Numbered from the stretch's first letter, positions 11,256 to 24,392 are shown. The stretch: 64,000 nt of DNA from Flaccisagitta enflata (GCA_965153355.1 OZ231126.1:107508001-107572000); one strand, 5' to 3'. The notes: generated from the letters alone by a model not told the origin. Program-made: numbers and translations.

Positions 11256-12017
11256 TAAACATAGCCTGGTACACGGCTACCCCAGTCGCGTGCGGGTGGG
11301 CAGGAGCAGTGCTGGAGGTCACTAGGGCATCTGGGCAGGAGCCATATGCTCAAAAACGCCGGAAAAGTTACAGGTCGCCCAAGAGCAATATGTGGTCAGC
11401 GATACCCGTTGCCCTGCTCCGCATGATTGTAAATCAGAATGAGAGGCAGGGCAGCGGCCCCGAAGGGGACAAAATCCGTAGAACACAAGGGACTTTCGTT
11501 CGTTAGTCCGTTTGTCCGTCCGTCCGCCCCCCCAGGACCTCTTAGGCTTGAAATCTGCACTCTCAGGCCTAAAATCTGCCCTCTTAGGCCTGAAATCTTC
11601 CCTCTCAGGCCTTGAATCTGAGAGGGCAGATTTCAGACCTGAGAGGGCAGATTTAAAGCCTGACAGGCAGGTTTCAGGCCCAAAAGGACAAATTTCAGGC
11701 ATGAGAGGGCAGAATTCAGGCCTGAGATGGCAGATTTCAGGGCTGAGAGGGCAGATTTTAGGCCTGAGAGGGCAGATTTCAGGCCTGAGAGGGCCTGGGG
11801 AGGGACGAACGAACCAATGGACAAACGAACGAACGAACAAATGGACAAACGAACGAAAGTCCCCTGTGTTTTACAGGACTGCCCAAAAAGGGGACCGACC
11901 GACCAACCGACTGACGGATCGACATAGCGGGGTGTAAAAACTAAAATGTTCGACGGATCAATCAACTCAACGGACGGACGGACAAAGCGGGTGATAGTCG
12001 CGTGCACGCGACTAAAA
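11256..12017 (+). mobile_element. HINE-like element, family A, copy 1 (composite)
   Basis: The 5' end resembles AAACAAGGCCGGATACACGG. X is AGTCGCGTG (11284-11292) and X' is CACGCGACT (12005-12013), a perfect 9-bp complement, followed by AAAA. GGAC/GACC arrays precede the 3' hairpin. The middle is interrupted by a G-family element (11372-11889). Confidence 0.75.
11372..11889 (+). mobile_element. G-family element, copy 2, nested, with palindromic minisatellite
   Basis: It starts with the hairpin AGGTCGCCCAAGAGC, has X GGGCAGCGGCCCC (11449-11461), and ends in TGCCCAAAAA after losing most of X'. A 21-bp array (AGGCCTGAAATCTGCCCTCTC) runs one way to about 11617, then the same unit continues in reverse complement to about 11800, giving a large potential hairpin. 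Confidence 0.75.
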
Positions 12018-12271
12018 CTACGCAATCCAGTCTTTCAATAAGTACTTCTGACATTGATAATTTTGATTACTTTTTCGAATCAAGTAAAGCTATTAAGATT
12101 TTTAAGATTCGCCACTTTTGATAACGCCGTGATTACGTTTATACACAAGGACTCGGAAAAGTAACGAATAGCATGTTAGTTCACCTGACCATACTTGTAG
12201 AAATCAGACTTTCAACAAGTGACAGCTTAAGTCGTGCAAAGATTTTCGATATGAAATTCCATTTCAAACTT

Positions 12272-12277
12272 TTTATT
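12272..12277 (-). terminator. Candidate polyadenylation signal for the Ly6-like gene
   Basis: AATAAA on the minus strand, about 225 bp downstream of the stop codon at 12501-12503. Confidence 0.4.
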
Positions 12278-12500
12278 TCAGAGCAGCAGAAGTATTATTT
12301 CAGAGAAAAAACCCAAATTCGGGTTAGGTAATTCATCACAGTATTGAAATCAAACAATGTCATGCAACATTAGAAGGCATTGATCAATATTCATAATTTC
12401 AGTAATGGCAAACAAATTGGAAATTTGTTCATTTCAGTATAAAAAGTGAGTCGCCGGGTTTTGGTTTCACCATTCTCTGTCATCATCGTCGGTTTGCTGA

Positions 12501-13166
12501 TCAGGTCTTCACCATGAGAGTCATGAGAAGACAAGCGATGATAGCTCCTGAAACTTTTATTTGACTTGCGTCACTTGCCCCACTGTTGCAAAGTTCTTTC
12601 TCGCAGTAGCACTGACTGGCTTTGACCATCTTCGCAGGTTTCTTTGGGTCCGGCACTTCGAGTTTATAACATTTCTGTTTAAAGACAGAAAAATCAGAAC
12701 GTGTTAACCAAATTTCCGTTTCAGGGCAAGTATTTGAGTGTTCGTGAATGCGTACAAACACATGTGTCGGTTACGTTTGGCGTCCGGCATAACTACTTAC
12801 GTCTTTGATTTCAGCGTTCAGAAGTTTTGCACTCATTTTGAATGCCTCTTTAGTTCCGCATCCCATTGCGTACTTCTTTCCGCCCGTCTTGGTGAATTGA
12901 CAAATATCATTGCCGCTTTCGCATTTGACTTCTCCCTGTGGCTTCGTTAAGTCTTTGTTTTTTACCTGAAAGAAAGAAAGAAAGATATAAGAGTTGACAA
13001 ACTAGTGACTTAAGATCAGCGGATCTCATCGGTAATAGTACAGTGCAATGAATCGTAACATCACGAAAATTATAATATTCAGTACCTCGTAGCATTTCTT
13101 AACTTCCGCCATGGCAAGTCCGCAGCAGATCGCGATCGCGACGACGAAGGAAAGGTTCGTTGCCAT
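12501..13166 (-). CDS. Ly6/three-finger GPI-anchored protein, 3 exons
   Basis: Exons are 13166-13086, 12965-12801 and 12674-12501, with introns of 120 and 126 bp. Both introns are GT-AG and phase 0, and the joined product is 139 aa. Residues 1-20 form a signal peptide ending Leu-Ala-Met-Ala. The mature part has eight cysteines (25, 42, 49, 63, 84, 104, 106, 111) and ends in the Cys-Asn pair (111-112) typical of Ly6/uPAR folds. A Ser/Gly/Ala stretch and a hydrophobic tail (about 123-136) then fit GPI-anchor addition. The canonical fold has ten cysteines, so one disulphide is missing or rearranged. The protein would sit on the outer cell surface; its partner is unknown. The start is the ATG just ahead of the signal peptide. 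The domain call comes from the cysteine pattern and architecture, not from a search. Confidence 0.8.
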
Positions 13167-13689
13167 GTCTAAATACTTAACCCTTAGCTCTGGGTAAAAA
13201 AATTCCGAAACTGAGCTCTCTTTTTTTTTCGACAAAATAGAAATTAGAGATGCAGATGTTGATCTTGATCTAGATTCGAATTGTTTGACTCTGCTCGAGT
13301 TTGTTTGTTTAGAAATCGCGTCGAGCGAAATTTACGATGCTACTAGGCTACTAGCTAAGTCGGACTATGTGTGCATTTAGTTTATCGGGGGGAACTGTTA
13401 CTTCTTTTGACCCCTATTGAGTAAGTCATAACGACTAAAAAGTGTATCTATATATATTCTCATCCCTGGCTTCCGCTAGGCCTGGGTTTTGTTTGCTGCT
13501 GTCTGTCTGCCACTTTTCTCTATTTTTCATCAGGAGATCAAGTCATCCTTCGTCCATCTATCCCGGTGACGAGGTTGGTCGTCTGTTGCTCTTTATACTC
13601 CTTGAGACGTTGCTCACGATCAGTATTGGTGTCTCTTTTTTTGACAGCATGCTCGATTTGACGCTGTTGGAACTCAAGCGCTCATGGTC
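13167..13689. other. Upstream region of the Ly6-like gene; no gene seen
   Basis: No clear core promoter. A TATATATA-like stretch lies near 13450, about 280 bp upstream of the ATG in minus orientation. Confidence 0.4.
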
Positions 13690-13832
13690 TTTTTAGTTGC
13701 GGACACCTTGCCGTGTTGGTCCGTCCGTCCGTTGGTCCATCCCGTAACATTTTTAAATACCGAGTGGTTTTCGAATTACTGCTCCTGCCCAACCGTCCGC
13801 GACTGGATTACCGTGTATCCGGCCTTGTTTTT
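13690..13832 (-). mobile_element. HINE-like element, family H, copy 1
   Basis: In plus orientation it runs TTTTAGTTGCGGAC ... GTCCGCGACT ... CCGGCCTTGTTTTT. The subterminal pair is 13695-13704 and 13795-13804, with one T/C difference that would form a G-U wobble. A GTCC array lies near the 3' hairpin. Confidence 0.8.
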
Positions 13833-14021
13833 GTATCTTCCAGTGATTATTCTCCAGTGCGTACTCGCATGTTGCTGTTGCTGGCTGCCGGCAGAGAACC
13901 GGACTGTGCATATGACGTCAGATTATAGTCGAAGAAGAGGGGGGCGCCGGAGGAAGATGTCGAAGAGGCGTCTCTCGCCATGGACGTCGGCTTTGGAGGG
14001 CCGTTACGATTCTTTCTCTCT

Positions 14022-14022
14022 G

Positions 14023-14095
<73 letters not shown>
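14022..14095. repeat. (CT)n microsatellite
   Basis: Pure CT after two CTGT units. Confidence 0.95.
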
Positions 14096-14097
<2 letters not shown>

Positions 14098-15281
14098 CAC
14101 TGCTGGATTCTCTTGGAGTTTTCCGTTGATATTTCAAAAGGAGCTGTCAACTCTCGTCAACGCCTTTCAATAGGAAACCTTATCTGCTGTCTTCCTGTAC
14201 AATTGATTTACACAAATATGATGTCAAAAATTTATTTGTCTCTATGTTCTCTGATTCGAAATTGAACTTCACCTGTTTCTTTAGCTGGTTGTGTCACTTT
14301 TACGACAGTCAAAGTAGCCATCAAACTCAAAAGATTCGAGAAATAATGATTTACTGACAAAAAAGCTCATTTGCATAATGCTGTTTAAATAAAACCGTAA
14401 TTTTCTATGCAGTGTTTTTCGGAGAGTTTATCAGGACTTCACCAACTCTATTGCTTACTCGTTTCTGTAATGTTTGGGCATTTTTACAACTCATGCTTTA
14501 GTTAGTTGGTTTCTATCGTTTAAAAAGGATTTTGATCCGATCATTTAGTCAGGTTTAAGTAAAAAACCAAGTTGACCACGGTACAATGTTCACTCTTTTC
14601 TTTTTATAAGAACATGTTATTTTTTTCTGAGGCTTAGTGTTCTTATTTCTAAGGCAATTTGAGGCTCAAATTGTTCTTATGGTATTTTTCAAAAAACCAG
14701 CTTATACAAAAATGTTCTTTTTTCGTTATTTTATTCTGATCGCCAATTGGAAGGATAAGAAAACTATTATATATATTGCAAAACACTCAAATTAAAGTGT
14801 AATACTATCTAAGATCAATTATTCAATAATGCTGTCACTATTATTTTTGTTTGTGCAATTCCTTTATTAGCCTTAAGCACAAAAAAGAAAAATGTTTTAA
14901 TAATCCCCCTAACGTGAGGCTGAGGATGTTCTTATGATTGTTCTTATTTTTTTCCACATCTGAGCCTCAATGTTCTTATAAACAAGGTTCTTAGTCAAAG
15001 AAAAGAGTGTATTTCGCAGGTAAGGGTGTTTACATCAATTTTCGAGGAAGAAAGTGGTCGCCGGTCTTAATCTCTACACATGGCTATGGAATTGAGAAAA
15101 ATTAAGAAAAAGGTAACAAGCCCATCACAGGGCAAAACATCGGACAAGTCGCTGTCAATTTGGGTAGGGGCTGTACTACAACTACAAGTACAAACTGTGT
15201 GAAGTTGGATCTTCGCCAGAGAAGAAGAACATGAGATGTAGGGTAACATACCGTCGCCATAAGAATATCATAAGGCGATAC

Positions 15282-15288
<7 letters not shown>
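14096..15288. repeat. AT-rich region with dispersed TTCTTAT / GAGGCTCA repeat
   Basis: From 14600 to 15010, GTTCTTAT, AAGAACA, GAGGCTCA and GAGCCTCA recur in both orientations. They resemble sequence at 9470-9545 and 10850-10965, which suggests a degraded element family. Nothing gene-like is seen. Confidence 0.45.

Positions 15289-15370
<82 letters not shown>
15289..15370. repeat. (CT)n followed by (CG)n
   Basis: About 70 bp of CT ending in GCGCGCGCGCGC, a potential Z-DNA block. Confidence 0.95.
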
Positions 15371-15401
15371 CTTTATAAACTGCTTTTTACGAACCATTAA
15401 A

Positions 15402-16399
15402 GTAGGACGCACTGGAAATTACCATAGAATTAGCTACCCATGCTAGCCAGGGAAAGTGAAAATTTTGAAATAGTCAAAAATGTCTATCTTTTGTCTTTAA
15501 GCACATGTATACGTTTGGTAAGATTACTTAACACGATTTCAGCCCAAATACTGATCGTTGAGAGGCGCAAACAGTGACAGACCGTGCAAATCTGTGCAAA
15601 TTTTTTAACAGCTCCAAATAGCTGATAAGATGAAAAAGTTGATTGCTTTGATTTGTATAATTCAATTGAGCGATCAAAAAACTGAAAACAGAAGCCGGTC
15701 TCTGCTCTAATAGAACCATTTAGTCGTGCTTTAGCCAAACATTCCCCACTTTTTGATCAAAACTGAAAGAAAATGAGGAAACTGCTTCTGTAATGAGAGA
15801 AAGCCAAAAATTGGGATTTTTGTAAAAGAAGCCAGAGTACCCTGTTTCTAGAGGGTGCCATGGGTAAAATATGTGGTTCAGGTGACTCATGGCGGTCCAG
15901 ATCACAGATTTATTGGGTCGGAAATTTCAAAAATCTTTTTTTCATTTCATGTTGAATTGAAAAGTATTCTGAGCATAATCAATGCTACTAAAAATTTTTT
16001 AGGTTACTAAATCAAAAGGCAGCGATGAAAATCAGTTTAACGCCCGATAAGACATTGTTACCACAGCTTTTTCCATCTATCTTAGTTCGTATGATCATGG
16101 GCCATTATATCTAGCAAGTTGACCATGATTGTAGGGGAATTGATTCCATGAGTGCAAATTGTTGAAAAAATCGCTTCAGTCAAAGTCACTCTTTACCCCT
16201 CGGAGTTCGAGGTATTCTTGCTCTCGACTTGGGGGCCGTGGAAACCCACCCAATTTCGGGCCGTGGCCACGGGCAAAAGTGGTGATTGGTGTAAAATTTT
16301 CAGTGGCCACTCAAGTAAACAACATGGGTGGACACTTCCAATGGCTACAGGAAGTGTCCACAGATGTTGTTTTATGCTGTCCCCACTTTTAGTCAAATC
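15402..16399. other. No gene seen; one MITE end
   Basis: 15404-15447 (GGACGCACTGGAAATTACCATAG) resembles the left end of the TA-flanked element at 39273. 16225-16385 contains an imperfect inverted repeat around GTGGCCAC and GGAAGTGTCCAC. No coding potential recognised. Confidence 0.45.
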
Positions 16400-17310
<911 letters not shown>

Positions 17311-17647
17311 TAGAAAAAAGTGGAGATAAAAGAAATCCGTTTCAATTTAGAGGGAAAAAAGTCCTTCTTGTGAAAGTGGCATTTATGTGACGTCACTGTT
17401 CAAAATTGGAAGTTGACTTTAATTCTGACAAACACGTAGTTGGGCAAAATAAGCAGGCGGTTGGCCGTTGAAATTTGAAAAAATCAAAGGTATAAAAGAA
17501 AGGTCAATACTAAAAGTTTGCCACGTCCTTATTTCTCTTTTTTTTCGTATGTTCTGATTTCTAACAAGAATTCATTTTATGCCACTAATCTTTTCTTTTC
17601 CCTCTCTCTTTTTATTTCTACAGATTTGGAACACTTAGATTTTCATC

Positions 17648-20600
17648 ATGGCTCTCCCAAACATTAACAATTTGAGTGCAGATCTTCCTTCCATCTTTCA
17701 AGAAAGTTCTACCATCTGCCCTCAAATTAAATGTATGAATGCAATCAAAGAATTGAAAAATCAAATATCTGACAATAAAACTCGCTACGTTTACCTCAAT
17801 CAACAAATCAAATTGAACAAAAACAAAAGAATAGAACTTCAACACACCATTTGCACCCACAAACTAAATAAAAAAAAATTGGAAAATTTTGAGAAATTAG
17901 ACAATCCATGTGAAGATAAACTACAAAAAGCAGAGAGAGATAAGCAACAATTTGTTTCTTCCATCAAAAGAATCCGTTTGAGAAGGGCAAATCTTCGAAG
18001 GGTAATAAACAAAAAACAACAACAATTCCAACTCGAGGTCAAAAAGGAAAAACTTCAAATCGAAAACCTTCGAAAAAATCACAAGTTTCTGGATCATTTG
18101 CGAAGCAGAAGACAAGAGGTAACTGAAAAAAGAGGTGAACTCTATGCGACAATTCGAGGAAATGTGGACGAGAGTGCGGCTAGAATAGGCCAACAGTCAG
18201 AATCACTGAACGGCCCCAGAGATGGTGTAGAACTAGAGGTGTGCATCAATACCATTAACACTTTTCTCAGCACTAACGATGAGAATAAAAAAGAAGAGAT
18301 GGAGTATGTGGAAAAGTGTTCCGAAAAAAAGGCATCTGAGATAAAGGTATTGAAAAAAAATTTGTTTCGTCTCTTGAGAAAAGAGAATATGGAGAGGGCA
18401 TGTTCGTCCCATCATTCTGCCATGAATGAATGTGATGCCTCCTCACAAGATGCCTCCTCACAAGATGCTTCCTCCTCACAAGATGCCTCTTCCTCACAAG
18501 ATGCCTCCTGCTCACAAGATGCTTCTTCCTCACAAGAAGTCTCCTCCTCACAAGATGCCTCCTCCTCACAAGATGTGATTTCATCCTCGCAGATGGATGA
18601 CATCAACGACGATTCCTTATTCCCAACTGCCCCTACCCAAATCAGGGTCAGTGAAAGGCTGCCCATCTTGGATGAAAACGTGCATCAAATATCCCCGCCG
18701 GCATCCCCAGATGAAGAATTTTTGGAGGAAAACATGATGGAGGAAAAAGGTGATTTATTCCCAAGAATTTTGGAAAACTCGTGTGCCCCTGCCCCTGCCC
18801 CAATCGCAGTCGTACCTGCCCCAATTGCAGTTGTAAGTGAGCAGGAGAAAGATGCATCAAGAATTGATTGCAACTCTCCCTCCTCCCCATTGCTGTTTGA
18901 GGAGGGAGAGGGGCTTCCGTCTGCTGATGTACAAAAGGATATCACTCCCTGCCCAAGGCGCAATGCAAGTTGAGAAAGGGCAGGATCGCGACGCTCCATT
19001 GAATGAAACCGACTCTGTCTCCAAGTCGGTGAATTGCGAAGAGAGAGAAGATCTACCACCTCCAAATCAAGAAAAAGATGTTTCTGCCCCTGCCCTCGGT
19101 GCCAACGAAGATGGGAAGGGGCAGGATCGCGACGCTTTATTGAATAAAAGTGACTCTGTCTCCAATTCGGTCATAGGTGAAGAGAGAAAAGATCTGCAAT
19201 CATCTCCAAATGAAGAAAAACATGTCTCTGCCCCTGCCCATGGTGCAATCGGAGATGGGAAGGGGCAGGATTGCGACGCTCCATTGTATGAAATTGACTC
19301 TGCCTCCAACCCGGTTGATTGCGAGGATGTTCCTGCCCCTGCCCCGACAGTAGTCATCGATGAGGTTGATAACCCCGCATTGTCCGCCTCTCCCTCCTCT
19401 GCCTCTTCCTCTTCCTCCTCCACCCACGTTTCCTCTTCCCACTCCAAAGCCGCTTCTTCTTCCAACGCTTCTCATTCCACCTCCTCAGCCTACGCCTCCA
19501 CCGCTTCCCCCTCCTCGGCCTCCTCTTCTTCCTCTAACGCCTCATCCCATAGCGGTAACATGTCTCCGACCACGCCCATGGAACAATCAAGAAATACCAT
19601 TTCCCCCCGCATCGTTTACCATCCATCAATGCAGATCAGTGTAATCTCCAATTTTTGGTCACGTCAATCTTGAAATTACAAGAAAAAGCAGAGATTCATG
19701 CGGCATCCCTGAGCATTGTCCAAAAGTCTCTAACAGCAATACATGGAAAAATCAAAACAACAGGAGAAAATTCCATTTTTGATGCGTCAGCCATCGATCA
19801 CCAAGGGGCATTATCATCACCTCGTTCGCTACCAAGACACCCGCTTGGTGGTAATGGAGCAAAAAGAGTAAGTTTCAATCTCGATTGCAACGCCTCGCCG
19901 TTTCTTCCATCAAAAATATTGAAAACTTCAAACGCGTCAAACGTGGATCCTCTCTTTCCATCGGCGGCGCCCTCTCTCACTCCCACGGTGCCCATTACTA
20001 CATCCACGACGACTATCATCACGTCAGTCACGCCAGTGATTGCGCCAGCAGCGCTCGTCACCACGGTAACTTCTTCATCTACGGCGTCAGATCCATTGTT
20101 GGTGACGCCAACATCCGCGTCGACGGCGCTAACTTCTTCGTCGGCGGCGCCAACTTCTTCGTCGGCGACGCTAACTTCTTCGTTGGCGGCGCCAACATCT
20201 TCGGCGTTGTCAAATTCTCTGGAGTCCGCTCTTACACTTGAAACTACAGCCACTGGAGCAGAAGCTACACCAGACACCTCTAAGGACGCTGCGATTGCTG
20301 CTGCGACCGCTGTTGGTGAAGCATCCAAACTTCACACAGAAGGCAATATAAACTCAGCCTTCAAATCTGCAAAAAAGGCTGCTAAAGCGGCGAAAGCAGC
20401 AGAAAAAGCTGCAGCGGCGTCAAAGGCTATCGCCGAGGCCAAAGCAACTGCGGCTGCAAATAAGAAGGCAGAGGCAAAAGCCGCTGCTGCTACAGCCAAA
20501 GCACTGAAAGAGGCTGCTTCTTCCGTCGGCTCTAGGTCAGAAGGCGATCCACTACCGTCACCATCATCGTCGTCGTCGTCCTCAGCGCCGTCGCTATCTT

Positions 20601-20989
20601 CTCCTTTCCCTCAAGCCAACGGAATAACAGTGGCCAAAGGGCAATCGTACATTGACCAAGTGAGAAAGAGGAGAAAGTCAACTGCCATTGTCGGTTGCAA
20701 GGAGGGTAGTGATCTAGAAGGAGTGGCCCCAAGATCGAGAGATTTCTGGGATCTATTCATCTCTAATCTCGCCGAGAAAACAACTGATTTCCAGTTAAAA
20801 ACTCATCTCTAAAGCCATGGCATCGAAGTCAAAGATGTTTGGTTGCTCAAATCTAAAAAGAAGGGCACGATATCTGCCAAGGTGCGAGTCGCTGTGGAGC
20901 ACAAATCCAAGGTCAAAGAGCCTGATAACTGGCCCACCCACATCAGAGTGCAAGACTGGGTGCGAAAACCATATCAGACAAAAGCATAG
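17648..20989 (+). pseudogene. LINE ORF1 (RNA-binding/coiled-coil), frameshifted
   Basis: The reading frame changes near 18945 and near 19630, and an in-frame TAA lies at 20810-20812. Repaired, it would be about 1,100 codons. Segments in order: a charged coiled coil (17720-18390); Ser-Ser-Gln-Asp-Ala repeats (18430-18590); three tandem copies of a roughly 39-residue unit carrying Gly-Lys-Gly-Gln-Asp (18945-19320); Ser-rich and Thr/Ser-rich linkers; an Ala/Lys-rich helix (20330-20520); and a C-terminal segment with Trp-Pro and Val-Arg-Lys-Pro just before the TAG at 20987. The tail resembles C-termini of invertebrate LINE ORF1 proteins. It sits directly upstream of ORF2. A splice-acceptor-like TTTATTTCTACAG before the ATG is probably coincidental. 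Confidence 0.65.
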
Positions 20990-21039
20990 TTCAATTGCTT
21001 TGCTAGTCATTGCCTCTTTATTGTCTTCCCTTCAATTTA

Positions 21040-23827
21040 ACTCGGCAACAAAAGACATAAATGTCTCATCTCACAATTTGCATCCGATTACCACCGCTCG
21101 TGCATTAGTCAATATGGTGGAATTTGGATGGGGCAAGAGCATTGGCTGTCTAACAAACAACTCCATCAGTTTCAATCCATTAAAGCTCAATACTATGCAC
21201 GTAGTGGCATGGAAGAAGCCGTATCGTCTGGAGTTTTGAAAGGCCGTCCCTTTGGAGGAGTGAGCATTGCTTGGTCAAATGAGCTCAATCATGCCATAAC
21301 ACCACTCACTCAGTACAAGCATAAACGAGTCGTTGCCATTCAGCTAGAAACATTTCAGAGCAATGTTATCTTTATCTCGGTTTACATGCCATTTTTGGAT
21401 TCAAGGAAACGTGATTCTTGCTTGGCTGAAACAGTTGATACCATTTCCATGATTGAAATGATCATTGATAATCATCCACAATGCAGTTTCGTGATAGGTG
21501 GAGATCTCAATTGTGAGCTTAACGGAGCCTCGCCATTTGATAAGCTCTGGGATAATCTTGCATCGAAGAAACAATTAGCATATTGTAGTTCATTGTTCTC
21601 CTCGCCTGGCTTTACATACCATCACGAATCTCTCAACCAGAAAAAATTCAACGACCATTTTGTGGTCAGTAAAGCCCTTCTCAACGACTCCACATGCTTT
21701 AATCACAAGATAATAGAGGATGGACAAAATCCCTTGGATCATCTGCCAATCTCAATGACAATGCGTCTTGAGATTCGATCGGCTCAACTGGGAGAAAATT
21801 TACCAGAGCAGAAAGATGTGTTAAGGTGGTCTAAAATCTCGGAGCTGCATAAAGCCAATTACCGAAGCATACTCGCCGATCTTCTTTCACAACACAGGGG
21901 ATGGTCATGTTCAGTCCAGTGCCACTGTCAGTCTGAGCAGTGCAAAGAGTCCATTCAATGTGAATATGAGTTTTTGATGGAAAGCGTGGCGACTGCCGAT
22001 CAAACACTGCCAAGACAATGTAAAGGGCGTGAAAAGAGTTGGTGGACAGACCAGCTGTCATGTCTAAAGCAACAATCAATTGAAATACAGAGATTGTGGT
22101 TGGCTCATGGTAGACCCGGCAATGGCCCAATACACCAGGAACGCCTACTCATCCGAGCTTCGTACAAACATGAATTGAGAAGAGCTCAAAAAATTCCAAA
22201 TCAGATGGCGTGGGATAAACTTTACTCTGCTTTAGAAACAAGTGACTCAAACACTTTTTGGCATTCGTGGAAGACGCTTCACAACAAAAATGGTCAAGGT
22301 GCCGCACCAATGGTGGAAGGATGTACGTCTAAAAGCGCCATTGCCAACACTTTCAAAGAAGCTTTTAGAAAAAATTCTGAGCCAAATGACCGAAAAAAGG
22401 TTGATGAATTGAATTCTCGGTTTTCAAAGAAATACGAGGAATTTTGTACAAACCATGCAACCACTTGTGACTGCATAGAGTATACTGTGAAATTTGAACA
22501 CGTTTTTGATGCCATTTGTGGTATGAAAGCTGGCAAATGCGCGGATGAGGGGGGCCTTAGTGCTGAACATTTCCATAATGCTCCATTCTCACTCATAACA
22601 CGTCTCACAAATCTGTTCAACAATATGCTTAAGCATGGCTTTGTCCCAAAGCAATTCAGATTTGGGTTCATGATCCCAATAATCAAAGACAGCCAAGGCA
22701 GTCACAGCGACGTCTCCAACTACAGGGGCATTACGATCTCACCAGTGGTCTCAAAAATTTTCGAGCATGTGCTAAAAGAGGTGTTCTCATCTCACTTAGA
22801 GACGTCCACACATCAATTTGGCTTCAAGCGGAAAAAATCGACCACTCACGCTCTCTTCTGTCTCAAAGAGACTGTAAATTATTTCGTCGAAAACGGAAGC
22901 CGCGTTTTCTGCTCAATGTTGGACGCCAGTAAGGCGTTTGATCGTCTCGTCCATAAAGGGCTCTTCTTGAAACTCATGGAAAGAAACATACCCAAAATAT
23001 TTCTTGACGTCATCATGACTTGGCACGACGGTCTCATGTGTCGCGTAAGATGGGAAAATACGTACAGTGAATGGTTTTCCATCTCTGCTGGCGTTCGTCA
23101 GGGAGGTGTGCTGTCACCAGATTTTTACAGCATTTATGTGGATGAGCTAATCAACATATTGCGTAAATCAGGCATCGGTTGTCATGTTTGTGGCATATTT
23201 GCTTCCGCCTTATTCTACGCCGATGACATGGCGGTCATTGCCCCTTCTGTGAGAGGCTTACAAAAACTCCTGGATCTGTGTCATGCTTACTGCATTGAAT
23301 GGGACATCCTGCTGAATGCAAAGAAGTCTAAAAACCTCTTTTTCGGAAAGGGAGTTGCCCCAGCTTATTCTTGCCAAATCAACAATGTGTCTATCCCTTG
23401 GGTCAATGACTGTCCCTACCTGGGAGTCCGCGTGAAGAGTGGCCCAAAGTTCGATTGCTGCGTGAAGGAAAAACTCTCTTCCTTTTATCGCTCACTAAAC
23501 GCCATCATCCGCATCGACGGCAATGCTGACGAAATGGTTCGCTTACGCTTATTGGAGGCTCACTGCCTTCCCATTCTGACTTACGGCATTGAAATCCTTC
23601 ACGTCTCGAATCGCGATGATCGTAGACAATTGCGTGTTGCCTACAACAGTATCTTCCGCAACATCTTCAAATACTCTTACAATGAAAGTGTAACTGCACT
23701 TCAGCATGCGCTCGGTAGATGCACATGGAAAGAACTGATGAAGAAACGCGAAGACAAATTTCTGAAAAAGTGCTCAGTCTGCCTTGACTCTTGTCTTATC
23801 ATTGCACTTCATGCTCATTTATCTTAA
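21040..23827 (+). pseudogene. LINE ORF2: AP endonuclease + reverse transcriptase, one frameshift
   Basis: The first part (about 21040-21120, Thr-Lys-Asp-Ile-Asn start) is in a different frame from the main 899-codon frame at 21128-23827, so one frameshift is needed near 21122. The endonuclease is recognised by Gln-Glu-His-Trp-Leu at the joint, Gly-Gly-Asp-Leu-Asn-Cys (residues about 124-129 of the main frame) and Asp-His-Leu-Pro (about 202-205). Reverse transcriptase motifs are Asp-Ala-Ser-Lys-Ala-Phe-Asp, Gly-Val-Arg-Gln-Gly-Gly (about 655-660) and Phe-Tyr-Ala-Asp-Asp (696-700, catalytic pair). The C-terminal domain has the Arg-Arg-Gln-Leu ... Tyr-Asn-Ser-Ile-Phe-Arg signature shared with the fragments at 36.4 and 38.2 kb. 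No zinc knuckle or RNase H. It would drive target-primed reverse transcription if intact. Confidence 0.9.
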
Positions 23828-24300
23828 ACCTTATTTATGAAATTATTTAGTAGACTAGTTGCTCATTGATTTGTTTGGTTTTGTCACGCTACACATTTTT
23901 AATGTGTGAATACATACAATAGATATGGGCGCACCGTGTAATCTCGACATTTTTTTTTTCAAAGTATGAAAAAAACAACTTCGTCTAATATCGACTGTCT
24001 AGATTAGAAGACATGAAGTTTTGGAACTTTGTCATAATTTGGTATTCTAAATTACACATATCTAAGTTAAGCGAAGCCACATTTTCAGTTGTCGAAGAAA
24101 CAAGACATTGATTTTCTGAACTTAAGTATATTTTTTTGGTGTCGAAGAAACAAGACATCGTTTTTCTGAACATTTACTGACAATGTTTTTGGCTTACCCG
24201 CTTGTTTCAGTCTAACAGTCTGCTTGCATATCGATCGGTCAGTCAATCTGTAAACTTTGCAATATGTTTGTCTATCTGTTAGTCTGACTGTCTGACTGTC
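23828..24300. other. LINE 3' region and AT-rich sequence
   Basis: 23970-24175 contains two copies of GTCGAAGAAACAAGACAT, and a TCGACTGTCTAGATTA(G) motif related to CCGACTGTCGGGATTACA at 25699. No gene. Confidence 0.4.
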
Positions 24301-24312
24301 TGCCTGTCTGCC

Positions 24313-24361
<49 letters not shown>

Positions 24362-24392
24362 GCCTGTCTGTCTGCCTGTGTTTGTCTGTCTC

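Larger units (their letters stand above)
17311..23900 (+). mobile_element. Non-LTR retrotransposon (LINE), nearly full length, inactive
   Basis: It has a 5' leader, a long ORF1 (17648-20989) and an endonuclease/reverse-transcriptase ORF2 (about 21040-23827). There is no LTR, integrase, protease or RNase H. Three frameshifts and one in-frame stop show this copy is dead. Exact termini and target duplication were not determined. The enzyme layout resembles CR1/Jockey-type LINEs, but the clade is uncertain. Confidence 0.85.

Noticed and set aside
15484-15905. Minus-strand ORFs of 60-84 codons
   Set aside because: Ordinary composition, but short, overlapping in two frames and without recognisable motifs or splice context.
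17600-17650. Splice acceptor before LINE ORF1 (host exon)
   Set aside because: Directly followed by a LINE ORF1/ORF2 pair; the pyrimidine-rich CAG is expected by chance in this T-rich leader.
17311-23900. Retrovirus or LTR element
   Set aside because: No LTRs, protease, integrase or RNase H; the endonuclease is of the LINE AP type.
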